Shown here: positions 8,224-16,844 of the stretch, piece by piece
Layout of the letters: every line of letters starts with the position of its first letter
Numbering within the stretch: position 1 is the stretch's first letter
Source of the DNA: Pinguiococcus pyrenoidosus
Taxonomy: Eukaryota > Sar > Pinguiophyceae > Pinguiochrysidales > Pinguiochrysidaceae
Assembly (NCBI GenBank): GCA_019677205.1
Contig: JAAMXY010004953.1
Coordinates: 1 to 37,824, forward strand
DNA: 37,824 bases
Direction: 5' to 3'
Position numbers and translations under genes: made by a program
Notes under the pieces: model-generated
Seen by the model: only the letters and a program-made list of their open reading frames with translations
Told to the model about the DNA's origin: nothing
Database searches by the model: none

Positions 8224-8523
8224 TTAGTATAATTCATCTTCCATGTGAGGAATAATTGTACAATCTGATGATGGGTATGCAACACATGTTAATACAAATC
8301 CTGCTTCCATTTGCTCATCTTCTAAGAAAGATTGCTCTGATTGATCTACAGTTCCTTCAGTAATTTTACCAACACATGTTGAGCAGGCACCAGCACGGCA
8401 AGAGTAAGGTAATTCAATACCTGCTTCTTCTGCTGTATCTAAAATAAATTGATCTTCTGGACAATCAATTGTTACGTTAATTCCAACTTCTTCGTTAACT
8501 AGAGTTACTTTATATGTTGCCAA
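8224..8523 (-). CDS. petF: Ferredoxin, 2Fe-2S plant type
   Basis: The soluble electron carrier after photosystem I; it feeds ferredoxin-NADP reductase, ferredoxin-thioredoxin reductase (ftrB here) and the dark protochlorophyllide reductase. The 99-residue protein starts [11 protein letters not shown] after the initiator and has the complete cluster ligands [13 protein letters not shown] and, later, LTCVAYP. The first codon is TTG, not ATG: the family start falls exactly on TTG (8521-8523), no in-frame ATG lies between it and the nearest upstream in-frame stop, and the next internal Met falls after most of the cluster ligands. An AAAGGA sequence about five bases upstream could serve for ribosome binding. 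Confidence 0.96.
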   Translation of the reverse strand: MATYKVTLVNEEVGINVTIDCPEDQFILDTAEEAGIELPYSCRAGACSTCVGKITEGTVDQSEQSFLEDEQMEAGFVLTCVAYPSSDCTIIPHMEDELY

Positions 8524-8687
8524 TTTAATCCTTTCGTTTTAATTACTTGTTATCCTAAAATTAATGTACTGACCTAATTTAATTATAACTCAGTTATAAA
8601 AAAAAAGTTTTTTAATTAAATATACAAAATAAATATAAAATTTATACATAATATATTTAAAGTTATTACAAAAAATATATTAACTAT

Positions 8688-9200
8688 ATGAAATATACTC
8701 TTTCAGTTTTAGTAGAAGATGAATCAGGAGTTTTAACTAGAATTGCAGGTTTGTTTGCTAGACGTGGTTTTAATATTGAAAGTTTAGCAGTGGGCCCTGC
8801 AGAAACTGTTGGAATTTCTAGAATTACAATGGTCTTACCTGCAGATAGTAGAACTATTGATCAATTAATTCAACAATTATACAAATTAGTAAATGTTCTA
8901 AAAGTTCAAGATATTACCAAGTCTCCATCTGTAGAAAGAGAATTAATGTTATTGAAAGTTAAAGCTGATGCAAATAGCCGTTCCCAGGTTTTAGAAATTG
9001 CTACCGTTTTTCGAGCAAAAGTAGTAGACTTAGCTGAATATTCTTTAACTTTAGAAGTAACCGGTGATCCTGGTAAAATGGTAGCAATTGAAAAATTATT
9101 AGTTAATTATGGTATTTTAGAAATTGCTAGAACAGGAAAAATTTCATTATTAAGAGAGTCAAATGTAAATACCGAATACTTAAAAACATATTCGTTTTAA
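8688..9200 (+). CDS. ilvH: Acetolactate synthase small (regulatory) subunit
   Basis: The regulatory subunit of acetolactate synthase, which activates IlvB and gives feedback inhibition by valine. The 170-residue protein has an N-terminal ACT domain ([32 protein letters not shown]) and a second ACT-like domain from about residue 80, with [17 protein letters not shown]. Length is normal. It is not linked to ilvB (on the opposite strand, about 2.8 kb away). Its last codons form one arm of an inverted repeat facing psbI. Confidence 0.96.
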   Translation: MKYTLSVLVEDESGVLTRIAGLFARRGFNIESLAVGPAETVGISRITMVLPADSRTIDQLIQQLYKLVNVLKVQDITKSPSVERELMLLKVKADANSRSQVLEIATVFRAKVVDLAEYSLTLEVTGDPGKMVAIEKLLVNYGILEIARTGKISLLRESNVNTEYLKTYSF

Positions 9201-9217
9201 AATATTCGGTATTTACA
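9164..9217. terminator. Inverted repeat spanning the ilvH 3' end
   Basis: Two exact 15-base arms, 9164-9178 inside ilvH coding sequence and 9203-9217 after its stop. Between them a weaker inner pairing (TTAAAA with TTTTAA) would extend the stem. It sits between the convergent genes ilvH and psbI and is the weakest of the long junction repeats. Confidence 0.7.
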
Positions 9218-9228
9218 ATAATAAACAA

Positions 9229-9345
9229 TTAGTCTACATCTAAACGCTTAGGATTTCGTGAAGGGTCACTAGATAAAAAACCAAAAATGAATAAAGATAC
9301 AAAGAAAATTACTGTTGCGTAAACAAGAATTTTTAATGTAAGCAT
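9229..9345 (-). CDS. psbI: Photosystem II protein PsbI
   Basis: A 38-residue one-helix subunit beginning [20 protein letters not shown] and ending with [13 protein letters not shown], the conserved PsbI sequence. PsbI binds next to D1 in the photosystem II core. It is followed by the ilvH/psbI inverted repeat. Confidence 0.97.
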   Translation of the reverse strand: MLTLKILVYATVIFFVSLFIFGFLSSDPSRNPKRLDVD

Positions 9346-9460
9346 ATAAAATCTCCAAAACTTGTCCTTATTTATATTTATATTATATAGTAAAAATTCA
9401 TTCCCTTTAAACTATATAGTTCAAATCTTTTTCTAAAAAATTAGTATATCCTAAAATATT

Positions 9461-9799
9461 TTAAGAATTATTAAATTCTATGGTATTTTCATATTTTTCG
9501 TAAGGATAAAAGCTTATAAGAGTAACTTCTACGAATTTTTTAGAAAGTTTTGATTGTCCAAAAGTAGGACGTAAAGAAATTATCCCTTCAGTTACTAATA
9601 GATCATTTTTTTGATAATAGTTCATAAGTACGTCGCTTAAGTTACCCCAAGCTGTTAACTTTATTATTGGTGGCTTTTGTTTTTGCTTTTTAAATTTTGT
9701 AGAAATAATCGCTTTAACCTCTGTTAGTCTTATATTTTCTTGAAAAGAACTTTGTATAGGATTTTCAATAAGTTTAACAATAAAAGTTGTATAATTCAT
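9461..9799 (-). CDS. ycf41: Ycf41, single-stranded-DNA-binding-like (OB-fold) protein
   Basis: A 112-residue protein with an SSB/OB-fold pattern: an N-terminal strand NYTTFIVKLIENPIQ, a basic loop KFKKQKQKPP, then IIKLTAWGNLSDVLMNYY and LLVTEGIISLRPTF, resembling the second half of the bacterial SSB core. Ycf41 is a small ORF known from red-lineage plastids. It lacks the long acidic tail of bacterial SSB. A role in plastid DNA binding is inferred. It ends six bases before the upstream rps4 and is likely co-transcribed with it. Confidence 0.75.
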   Translation of the reverse strand: MNYTTFIVKLIENPIQSSFQENIRLTEVKAIISTKFKKQKQKPPIIKLTAWGNLSDVLMNYYQKNDLLVTEGIISLRPTFGQSKLSKKFVEVTLISFYPYEKYENTIEFNNS

Positions 9800-9805
9800 A
9801 AATTT

Positions 9806-10411
9806 TTAACGTTGTGAATAATATTCAACTACTAACAGTTCATTAATTCGTATTGAGGATTCCTTTGAATTTGCAATGCTAATAACATTTATAATTAGAT
9901 TATCTTTATCAACTTTTATATGACTTGGCAAGTCTACATTCGATAAAGTTTTTGCTATCTCTGAAATATGCTTTTTTGCTTTAGGTGTAATTTCAATTCT
10001 ATCATCTTTTTTACATAAAAAACTAGCAATATTAACTTTACGTCCATTTACTTTAATGTGTGCATGGGAAATTATCTGGCGAGCTGAAGGAATTGTTGGT
10101 ACAAAGCCTGCACGAAATAAAATTGTATCTAATCTCATTTCTAAAAGTTGAAGAATTACAGATCCTGTTGCCCCTTTGCTTTTTCTTGCTGTTTGAACAT
10201 ATCGATATAGTTGGTGTTCACTAACTCCATAGTTATAACGTAATTTCTGCTTTTCTTTTAACCGAATTAAATAATCAGAAGGTTTTTTAAAATTTCGACC
10301 ATGTTGGCCTGGCGGAAAAGATTTGTGCTTAGATATAACTTTTCTTGTTAATCCAGGTAAATCTCCTAGCCTTCTTGTAATTCGTAAACGTGGTCCACGA
10401 TATCTAACCAT
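9806..10411 (-). CDS. rps4: 30S ribosomal protein S4
   Basis: An assembly-initiating 16S rRNA-binding protein. From the ATG at 10411 it is 201 residues, beginning [16 protein letters not shown]. It has the PGQHGRN motif and an S4 domain with [20 protein letters not shown] and [11 protein letters not shown]. The frame extends three codons upstream to a TTG at 10420, but MVRYRGPR is the family start. A tRNA-His gene lies just upstream. Confidence 0.97.
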   Translation of the reverse strand: MVRYRGPRLRITRRLGDLPGLTRKVISKHKSFPPGQHGRNFKKPSDYLIRLKEKQKLRYNYGVSEHQLYRYVQTARKSKGATGSVILQLLEMRLDTILFRAGFVPTIPSARQIISHAHIKVNGRKVNIASFLCKKDDRIEITPKAKKHISEIAKTLSNVDLPSHIKVDKDNLIINVISIANSKESSIRINELLVVEYYSQR

Positions 10412-10464
10412 AATTTGCAATTTTAATATATTTTATTGGAAATTTTTTAATAGTATAATTATAG

Positions 10465-10538
10465 GGCGAATGAAGGGAATCGAACCCTCGAATGTTGGAA
10501 CCACAACCCAATGCCTTAACCACTTGGCTACACCCGCC
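10465..10538 (-). tRNA. trnH-GUG: tRNA-His (GUG)
   Basis: A minus-strand cloverleaf with the extra 5' G (-1) expected for histidine, facing C73. The acceptor is GCGGGTG/CATTCGC with two G-T pairs, and the anticodon stem-loop TTGGG-TTGTGGT-TCCAA contains anticodon GTG. Confidence 0.93.
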
Positions 10539-10631
10539 ATCCCAAATATAATAAAATATAAGCACTTTTCATTTTTACTTTAAATTTGTAAGATAATCAT
10601 AAATAACTTTTTTTAACTAAAGTTTTTAACT

Positions 10632-10838
10632 ATGACTATAGAATTTAATGTTAATGGTAAAACATTTCAAACAGAAAATAAATTTAATATCTTTGAACTA
10701 GTCAATTATCTTAACTTATTGACTTATCCAATTGCTATAGAAATAAATGGGATCTTTATAAGCAAGAATCATTGGACTATGGCCAAAATTGAAAACCTAG
10801 ATACTATTGAAATAGTAACAATTGTAGGGGGTGGTTAA
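10632..10838 (+). CDS. thiS: ThiS, sulfur carrier for thiamin thiazole synthesis (Ycf40)
   Basis: A 68-residue ubiquitin-like sulfur carrier. The sequence fits the ThiS fold (IEFNVNGKTFQ start, PIAIEINGIFISKNHW middle) and ends IVTIVGGG, the Gly-Gly tail that is adenylated and thiocarboxylated before sulfur transfer to the thiazole synthase ThiG. ThiG is not in this window. It is the first of three co-directional genes with the 582-residue ORF and dnaB. Confidence 0.9.
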   Translation: MTIEFNVNGKTFQTENKFNIFELVNYLNLLTYPIAIEINGIFISKNHWTMAKIENLDTIEIVTIVGGG

Positions 10839-10916
10839 AATAAAATTTGTCAAAAACAAAATTATTCATTATAAATTTATTAGTAATATTGTGAAACATC
10901 AAACCAAACTTTTTTA

Positions 10917-12665
10917 ATGACAAATAACATCAATTCTCTCTCTAATTTAGAAGAGACAAAAATTCATAGAACAAAGATTAATAATAAATCTTCAGAATTA
11001 AAAGAAACAATTATTCCAGCATCTTATATTATTGCACTAGCTAAGGAAAGAAAATCTTTAAAAAAAAGTAAACTTAAAACTTATCCTTCATTAAAAGATC
11101 TTTTTGCACCAAATGTTAAGGAGCCTATCGATCCATCATTAATTAATAAAAGTTTAAATAATTTATTAAAGGGAAATCTTTATTATGTTCAAGATAAAGA
11201 AGGTACTCTTAAATATTTAAAATTTATCAAAGAAGATAATCCAATACCAGATTTAAAGCAAAAAAATTTTATAAATTTAGATAAAATTCCAATTTATACA
11301 ATCACTACAAAAGATGATTATTTATTAAAAATAAAAACTTTTAAAAAAAGAAATTATATAATTGGTTATTTGAATTTTGAAGATGCTTTTGCTGGATTAA
11401 ATGAATTTCAACAAAATAAAACTTGGAATCCTTTAAAAAAATTTTATAATTTAAAAGAGGAAAAAACACTTAAAATTTCAATTTCTAATTTAGAAGAATT
11501 TTACAAAATGTGGATAAACACAAATTATAAAATAACTTTGATTCCTGGTTCTTCACATTTTGGAACCCATCTTTATATAACAAAAGAGCCTTTTTATATT
11601 TCAGGTGAAAGGAAAATATTTTTAACAAGTTTTTCAAAAAATGATTTAAAAAAAGCTTTAAATAAAGGAAAAAGTAAAAATAAAAAAATTATCGAAATAA
11701 AAACTAACGATTTTTTTGATTCTTTTAATAATAGTTTTCAAGAGAGAAACGATTATTATTTTTTTATACCAAATCAAATCAATTACCAAAATGTTAATTT
11801 CTCAGGAGAAGATATTCAAAATTTAAACAATAAAGAAATAGAAGAAATTTCTAAAATAGAAAATATAGATCTTAATAAATTAGAATCTGGTTCTATTTTT
11901 TTACCTTTTAGAATTTTTAATTCTTTAGGCAATACAATATATTCTAATTTTAAAACATTATCTGAAAAACGAGCAGAAAATATTGAAAAGCGGAAAGAAA
12001 AAAGGGCCCGAAGAAAGCAACTAAGACGTTTATACTTTTATTCTAGACGTTATAAAAAAATTAGAAATACTCGTTATTTCCGTAAATTAAATAAACCTGA
12101 TAAATATTCTTATCAAACTATTTATGATCGTGATAAACATTTTTTACGTTCTCGTAGATTAAGACGTTTAGAAAATTATAACAATTCCCTTAGAAACAAT
12201 CAAAAAAAATGGCTTCGAGGATCTGTCGAACAAAAAAATTTAAAATATTATCCACTTTCAAGATTAAAAATAAGAAAATCAAAAGGGGTATATCTAGGAC
12301 CTTCAAAAAGAAGCAAAAAGTTAAATCCTACTACTTCTATTATTTTGAAAGGTGTTAAGCAAAGAAAGATTTTGCCTATAAAGCAGACTTATATTAGTAC
12401 AAGTAGGAAACGTAAATTAACCCCCAAAAAAGTCTGGCGTCTTCGACAACTTTTCTTTAGAAAAATATTGGTTAAAAAGAATTATAGACCTAAAGGAAAA
12501 AAATTATTGAAACAAACTTGTTTAAAAAAACCTAATTACAATCCTATAGATAAATTTTTACAAGATCTAAAAATAGTTGAATTAAAAAATAAAAAAGGTT
12601 TACCTAAAAATCCGAATTCCAAATTAGTCAAATCTTTTATGGATAAAGATATTGATCTAAAATAA
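10917..12665 (+). CDS. Unidentified 582-residue protein; possible divergent Tic22/Ycf80-like segment plus long basic C-terminus
   Basis: I do not recognise this protein with certainty. Residues about 120-205 read like the Tic22 family pattern: KIPIYTITTKDD, then a strand YIIGYLNFEDAFAGLNEFQ (compare family IP.F.IT and DA..FL), then ISISNLEEFYKMW. Ycf80 of red algal plastids is a Tic22-related candidate. From about residue 345 to 550 the protein is extremely rich in Arg and Lys, with tracts such as RKEKRARRKQLRRL, suggesting nucleic-acid or RNA-particle contact. No signal peptide or membrane helix is evident. It begins 78 bases after thiS and ends 36 bases before dnaB, so the three may be co-transcribed. 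The intact 1.7-kb frame and plastid-like codon use argue that it is a real gene. Confidence 0.75.
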   Translation: MTNNINSLSNLEETKIHRTKINNKSSELKETIIPASYIIALAKERKSLKKSKLKTYPSLKDLFAPNVKEPIDPSLINKSLNNLLKGNLYYVQDKEGTLKYLKFIKEDNPIPDLKQKNFINLDKIPIYTITTKDDYLLKIKTFKKRNYIIGYLNFEDAFAGLNEFQQNKTWNPLKKFYNLKEEKTLKISISNLEEFYKMWINTNYKITLIPGSSHFGTHLYITKEPFYISGERKIFLTSFSKNDLKKALNKGKSKNKKIIEIKTNDFFDSFNNSFQERNDYYFFIPNQINYQNVNFSGEDIQNLNNKEIEEISKIENIDLNKLESGSIFLPFRIFNSLGNTIYSNFKTLSEKRAENIEKRKEKRARRKQLRRLYFYSRRYKKIRNTRYFRKLNKPDKYSYQTIYDRDKHFLRSRRLRRLENYNNSLRNNQKKWLRGSVEQKNLKYYPLSRLKIRKSKGVYLGPSKRSKKLNPTTSIILKGVKQRKILPIKQTYISTSRKRKLTPKKVWRLRQLFFRKILVKKNYRPKGKKLLKQTCLKKPNYNPIDKFLQDLKIVELKNKKGLPKNPNSKLVKSFMDKDIDLK

Positions 12666-12701
12666 AAGATTTTTCTTAATTAAAACTTAAATTTAAAATA
12701 A

Positions 12702-14408
12702 ATGTCTGAGATATCTTATCAAGAAGAATTTACATTACCTAATAATATTTTAGCTGAGCAAATTGTGCTTGGAAGTATGTGTCTTGATAAAAGCAATATT
12801 TCTTTAGTTATTAGAAAATTGCCTATAGATACTTTTTATCTATCTAAACATAAGATTCTTTATAAGTCTCTAATAGATCTTTATCAAAAAGATAAAGATA
12901 TTACTTTGACTCAAATTATTAGATATTTACAAGAAAACGAAATTCTTGAATCTATTGGTGGCATAGCTTTCATAGTTAATATTATTAATAAAGTTGTTAC
13001 AACTATAAATTTAGAAAATTACATACTTCTTCTGCAGGAAAAATATTTTCGTCGTTTATTAATTTTATTAGGGAAGTTTATTATTGAATCTTCTTACGAT
13101 CAAAAAAAAGATTTAAAAGAATTATTAGGGGACATAGAATCACGGATTTATACTATAACAGAAAAAAGATTTAATAATTCTATTGGGAATACAGCAGAAG
13201 TAATAAGTTCTATTTTGTTAGATATCCAATGGAAATTTCAAAACATAAAAAGTTCCTCTGGTTTAATAACTTCTTACTATAATTTAGATGCATTAACTCA
13301 AGGCCTTCAGAATGGAGAATTAATTATTATTGCTGGTAGACCTTCAATGGGGAAAACTGCTTTTGCCCTAAATTTAGCTAAAAATATAGTTAATAATTCC
13401 GATATTTCTATTTTGATTTTTAGTTTAGAAATGTCAAAGCAACAATTGATATATAGATTTATTTCCATATTAACTGGTATTAATTTAATTAAATTAAGAA
13501 GTGGAAATTTAACTGCAAATGAATGGACTTTATTCCAACAAGCAGTTAAAGATTTATCACAAAAATCTATTTATATTGATGATAATTCTGAAATTAGTTT
13601 GTCTGAAATTCAAACTAAAAGTAGACAAGCATTGCAAAAAAAAAACCAATTAGGATTAATTGTTATTGATTATTTACAATTAATGAAATTAAATGATAGC
13701 AATGAAAATAGGGCTCAAGAATTATCCTTTATTACAAGAAGTTTAAAAATTTTAGCAAAAGAATTAAATTTGCCAATTATTGTTTTATCACAATTAAGTC
13801 GTAATGTTGAATCCAGAATTGATAAGAGACCAATTCTTTCGGATTTAAGAGATAGCGGATGCCTTGCATTTAAAACATTCTTAAACAAAAAACATAATAA
13901 AATTAATAAATATACAAATTCTTTTATTAAAAAAGTGTTTTTTACAGGTCAAAAACCTATTTACAAAATATTAAATTTTCCTTTTTTAGAAAATTTTCAA
14001 AGTTCTAGTAAACATAAATTGTTTACAAACGAAAATTGGTTAAAATTTCAAAATTTTTCTTTTAAAACGAAATTATGTATTTTTTCAAAAACCTTAATTA
14101 AACCTTTATTTTGGAATTCTAAGCAAAAATTTAGCTATAAAAATTTTAATTTAGTTTATGATATTGAAATAGAAAAAAATTCAATATATTTTATTAATTC
14201 TCAATTATTACATAATTCTATTGAGCAAGATGCAGATATTGTTATAATGATTTATAGAGATGACTATTATAATTCAGGTCAATTAAACAATATAACTGAG
14301 TTAATATTAGCAAAGCATAGAAATGGACCTATTGGATTAATTAAATTAATTTTTGACAAAAATTCTCTACAATTTAAAAATTATCCTAAAGAAGCTGCAA
14401 TTTCTTGA
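12702..14408 (+). CDS. dnaB: Replicative DNA helicase DnaB containing an in-frame mini-intein
   Basis: The helicase of plastid DNA replication. The N-terminal domain (about residues 1-110) begins with the typical PNNILAEQIVLGSM. The RecA-like ATPase has Walker A GRPSMGKT at 212-219, LIFSLEMSKQQL, Walker B LIVIDYLQL around Asp323, and LSQLSRNVESR. Directly after LSDLRDSG (residue 386) an intein of 119 residues interrupts the protein; the helicase resumes at Ser506 with SIEQDADIVIMIYRDD and AKHRNGPIG. Without the intein the helicase would be 449 residues, a normal length. The final residues KEAAIS and stop are encoded by a 25-base inverted repeat and are identical to the end of the facing ChlB. 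Confidence 0.96.
   Translation: MSEISYQEEFTLPNNILAEQIVLGSMCLDKSNISLVIRKLPIDTFYLSKHKILYKSLIDLYQKDKDITLTQIIRYLQENEILESIGGIAFIVNIINKVVTTINLENYILLLQEKYFRRLLILLGKFIIESSYDQKKDLKELLGDIESRIYTITEKRFNNSIGNTAEVISSILLDIQWKFQNIKSSSGLITSYYNLDALTQGLQNGELIIIAGRPSMGKTAFALNLAKNIVNNSDISILIFSLEMSKQQLIYRFISILTGINLIKLRSGNLTANEWTLFQQAVKDLSQKSIYIDDNSEISLSEIQTKSRQALQKKNQLGLIVIDYLQLMKLNDSNENRAQELSFITRSLKILAKELNLPIIVLSQLSRNVESRIDKRPILSDLRDSGCLAFKTFLNKKHNKINKYTNSFIKKVFFTGQKPIYKILNFPFLENFQSSSKHKLFTNENWLKFQNFSFKTKLCIFSKTLIKPLFWNSKQKFSYKNFNLVYDIEIEKNSIYFINSQLLHNSIEQDADIVIMIYRDDYYNSGQLNNITELILAKHRNGPIGLIKLIFDKNSLQFKNYPKEAAIS
13860..14216 (+). other. DnaB mini-intein, 119 residues, no homing endonuclease
   Basis: The insertion begins with Cys387 (block A-like CLAFKTFL) and ends His-Asn before Ser506 (block G LLHN followed by S). 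This is the DnaB site known from cyanobacteria and red or cryptophyte plastids, between the RDSG and SIEQDAD segments. A block B-like stretch is visible: SSSKHKLFTNENWLKF, with the S..H arrangement in place of T..H. Block F-like VYDIEIEKNSIYFIN follows. The family's His in block F appears to be replaced. At 119 residues it is shorter than typical mini-inteins (roughly 130-160). No endonuclease motifs are present. Splicing competence is inferred from the intact terminal residues and open frame. Confidence 0.93.
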
Positions 14409-14441
14409 TTTATTTAAAATCAAGAAATTGCAGCTTCTTTA
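14387..14441. terminator. 25-base inverted repeat encoding both the dnaB and chlB C-termini
   Basis: Exact arms at 14387-14411 and 14417-14441 flank the loop ATTTA. Each arm encodes, on its own strand and in the same register, K-E-A-A-I-S-stop for dnaB (+) and chlB (-). The two stop codons are 11 bases apart. It can form a hairpin in both transcripts. Confidence 0.93.
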
Positions 14442-15934
14442 GCAGCATACATAACTTCTAAAGTTATGAATGTTATTTTATGTTTCTTTGCATAATCTTC
14501 GGTTTTTAGCTGTACTTTTTTTCTAACAAAACCAGGAATATGTCTTAATTCTTCTAAAGCTTCTTTTGACCACTCAAATTGCTGTTTATCATCCGTTACT
14601 AAGAATTCTTTAGTATCATGACCACCGAAAATTTCTAGTAAATGATCTTCCATTCCTAAGGTAAATGAATTATAAATCAAATCCGCAATTTGATTAGCGC
14701 CTTCATATCCTAAGAAAGGTCTATAGCTTAATGGGAAATTTTGAATATGTACAGGTGCAGAGATTACACCACAAGGTATATTTAATCTTTTACCGACATG
14801 TCTTTCCATTTGTGTCCCAAAGATTGCAGTGGGCTCATTTTTTTGAATAAGCTTATTTACTAGTTCATGATCTTCAGTTATAATTATTTTTTTTGTACAA
14901 TCTTTAACTTGTTCTTCAAACCAATCTTTTTTGTCTTTGCAATAAGTTCCCGCCCATAAAATATTTATTCCAAATTGTTTTTTTAGGATATTAGTAATAC
15001 AAGCTGAATGGGTAGCATCACCAAAAACAACTGCTGATTTGCCTAGTAAATTTTGGCAATCAATTGATTGAGAAAACCAAGCTGCTTCCGAAACAAAATA
15101 TGTTTGCTTTTCTATATAATTCGAAAAATTTACTTTTAAATTAAAGGAATCTTTTAAAATAAATTCTAATTCAAGAATAAATTTTTTTAAATTTTCTAAA
15201 CCTAATGGCGGTATAGAAATATAAGGCATATTGAAGTTACTTTTTAAATATTCAGCAGTCATTAAACCAATTTCTTGATATGGAACAATATTTATCCAAG
15301 CAGAAGGTAAATTTTGCAACTCTGTTACTTTTGTTTTATCAGGAATAATTAAATTTATTTTAATACCTAAATCTTGAAAAAGTTTTTTCAACTCTGCTAA
15401 ATCATGATTGTTATGAAATCCTAAACTTGATATGCCAATTATATTTACACTTGGTTTTATAGTTTTTTTAATTAACTCATTGTTTGATTTTTTTAAATAA
15501 AAATCAACTATTTGTAAAAGAGTTTTATCAGCAGCTTGATATTCATTTACTCTATAATGATTAACATCCGCTAGTAAAACATCACATTTTGATTCAAAAG
15601 ATGCACGATTTACAAAATTTTGTAGATCTTCTTGTAAAATACTTGAGGTACAAGTTGGGGTCAATATAATTAAATCAGGCTTATCTTCTTTATCTTTACG
15701 AGTAATATTATAAATAACTTTTTCTTGAGAACCTCGAGTTAAAACATGACGATCAACTACACTAGTAGTAACAGGCGTAAAATTCTTTTTTCGTTCTAAC
15801 ATAGAGCGCATAACATTAAAATAATCATCTCCAAGTGGTGCATGCATAATTGCATGAACATTATCGAAAGAACTAGCAATTCTTAATGTACCAATATGTG
15901 CAGGACCTACATACATCCAATAGGCTAATTTCAT
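14420..15934 (-). CDS. chlB: Light-independent protochlorophyllide reductase subunit B
   Basis: A subunit of dark-operative protochlorophyllide oxidoreductase, which reduces protochlorophyllide to chlorophyllide without light, together with ChlN and ChlL (not in this window). The 504-residue protein begins [18 protein letters not shown]. Asp36 lies in the PLGDDYF segment; in the family this Asp is the unusual fourth ligand of the ChlN/ChlB 4Fe-4S cluster. Further family landmarks are [20 protein letters not shown] and a C-terminal domain with [16 protein letters not shown]. Intact, full length, no intron. Its C-terminal codons lie in the repeat shared with dnaB. Confidence 0.97.
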   Translation of the reverse strand: MKLAYWMYVGPAHIGTLRIASSFDNVHAIMHAPLGDDYFNVMRSMLERKKNFTPVTTSVVDRHVLTRGSQEKVIYNITRKDKEDKPDLIILTPTCTSSILQEDLQNFVNRASFESKCDVLLADVNHYRVNEYQAADKTLLQIVDFYLKKSNNELIKKTIKPSVNIIGISSLGFHNNHDLAELKKLFQDLGIKINLIIPDKTKVTELQNLPSAWINIVPYQEIGLMTAEYLKSNFNMPYISIPPLGLENLKKFILELEFILKDSFNLKVNFSNYIEKQTYFVSEAAWFSQSIDCQNLLGKSAVVFGDATHSACITNILKKQFGINILWAGTYCKDKKDWFEEQVKDCTKKIIITEDHELVNKLIQKNEPTAIFGTQMERHVGKRLNIPCGVISAPVHIQNFPLSYRPFLGYEGANQIADLIYNSFTLGMEDHLLEIFGGHDTKEFLVTDDKQQFEWSKEALEELRHIPGFVRKKVQLKTEDYAKKHKITFITLEVMYAAKEAAIS

Positions 15935-16117
15935 AATTTTCTTTTCCTTTTCTAATATTTAGTTTTATAAGTTTATTTAATTTAATAATATATCTTTTAT
16001 GAAAATTTTAGATATGATTAAATAATTTAATTTATGATATATAATGGTATTAAATTCTTAAAAGTAATTTGTATTTTATCGAATTTTATAATTTTAATCT
16101 TTAATTTTAAGTAAATT

Positions 16118-16687
16118 ATGAAAAATTTTAAAAAAGCTTTCATATTTTTAGTTTTTACAATTTCTATTTTATTTAACTTGCCAAATAAAGCATTTGCAGA
16201 TTATGCAAATCTAAAAAAATGTGGTGATTCTCCCGCTTTTCAAAAGCGTTTACAAAACAGTGTTAAAAAATTAGAAACACGTTTAAAGAAATATGAGCCA
16301 GATTCTCCTGCAGCTTTAGCTTTACAAGATCAAATAAAACGAACTCAGCAACGTTTTGAACGTTATGGTAATTCACAATTATTATGTGGGGCAGATGGTT
16401 TACCTCATTTAATTGCAGATGGCGATTTTGTGCATGCTGCTGAATTTACAATACCTGGAGTTTTATTCTTGTATATTACTGGCTGGATTGGATGGGTAGG
16501 TCGCCAATATCTTCGTACTGTGAAAACAAAGGAAAAAAATCCAAGTGAACGCGAAATTATTATTGACGTTCCTTTAGCATTAGGGATTATGAGTTCAGGT
16601 TATATGTGGCCAGTTTCTGCTTGGAAAGAGTACGTTAAAGGTGATTTAGTAGCAGATAAAAATGAAGTTACTGTTTCTCCTCGATAA
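16118..16687 (+). CDS. psaF: Photosystem I reaction centre subunit III (PsaF)
   Basis: The 189-residue precursor has an N-terminal signal peptide ending KAFA before [14 protein letters not shown]. Two lumenal cysteines (KKCGD and LLCGADG) form the family disulfide, and the basic helix with [10 protein letters not shown] can dock the lumenal electron donor. Membrane segments follow at about residues 110-130 and 145-165. It is 31 bases upstream of psaJ and co-directional, the usual operon. Confidence 0.97.
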   Translation: MKNFKKAFIFLVFTISILFNLPNKAFADYANLKKCGDSPAFQKRLQNSVKKLETRLKKYEPDSPAALALQDQIKRTQQRFERYGNSQLLCGADGLPHLIADGDFVHAAEFTIPGVLFLYITGWIGWVGRQYLRTVKTKEKNPSEREIIIDVPLALGIMSSGYMWPVSAWKEYVKGDLVADKNEVTVSPR

Positions 16688-16718
16688 TAGATAATAACTC
16701 TAATAATACTTATAAATT

Positions 16719-16844
16719 ATGAATAATTTTACCAAATATTTATCAACAGCTCCTGTTTTACTAACTCTATGGTTAACATTTACATCTGGTTTCATTATTG
16801 AAATGAATAGATTTTTTCCAGATGCTTTATATTTTCCATTATAA
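16719..16844 (+). CDS. psaJ: Photosystem I subunit IX (PsaJ)
   Basis: A 41-residue one-helix protein with the PsaJ pattern [19 protein letters not shown] and the ending [12 protein letters not shown]. It follows psaF in the psaF-psaJ unit. The last codon and stop form the left edge of an 84-base perfect palindrome. Confidence 0.97.
   Translation: MNNFTKYLSTAPVLLTLWLTFTSGFIIEMNRFFPDALYFPL

Noticed and set aside
10323-10583. Plus-strand frame across rps4 start and tRNA-His
   Set aside because: It is antisense to rps4 and covers a tRNA; no family resemblance.
13860-14216. Group I or II intron in dnaB
   Set aside because: The insert is in frame with no stop and has intein end residues (Cys...His-Asn/Ser) at the known intein site.
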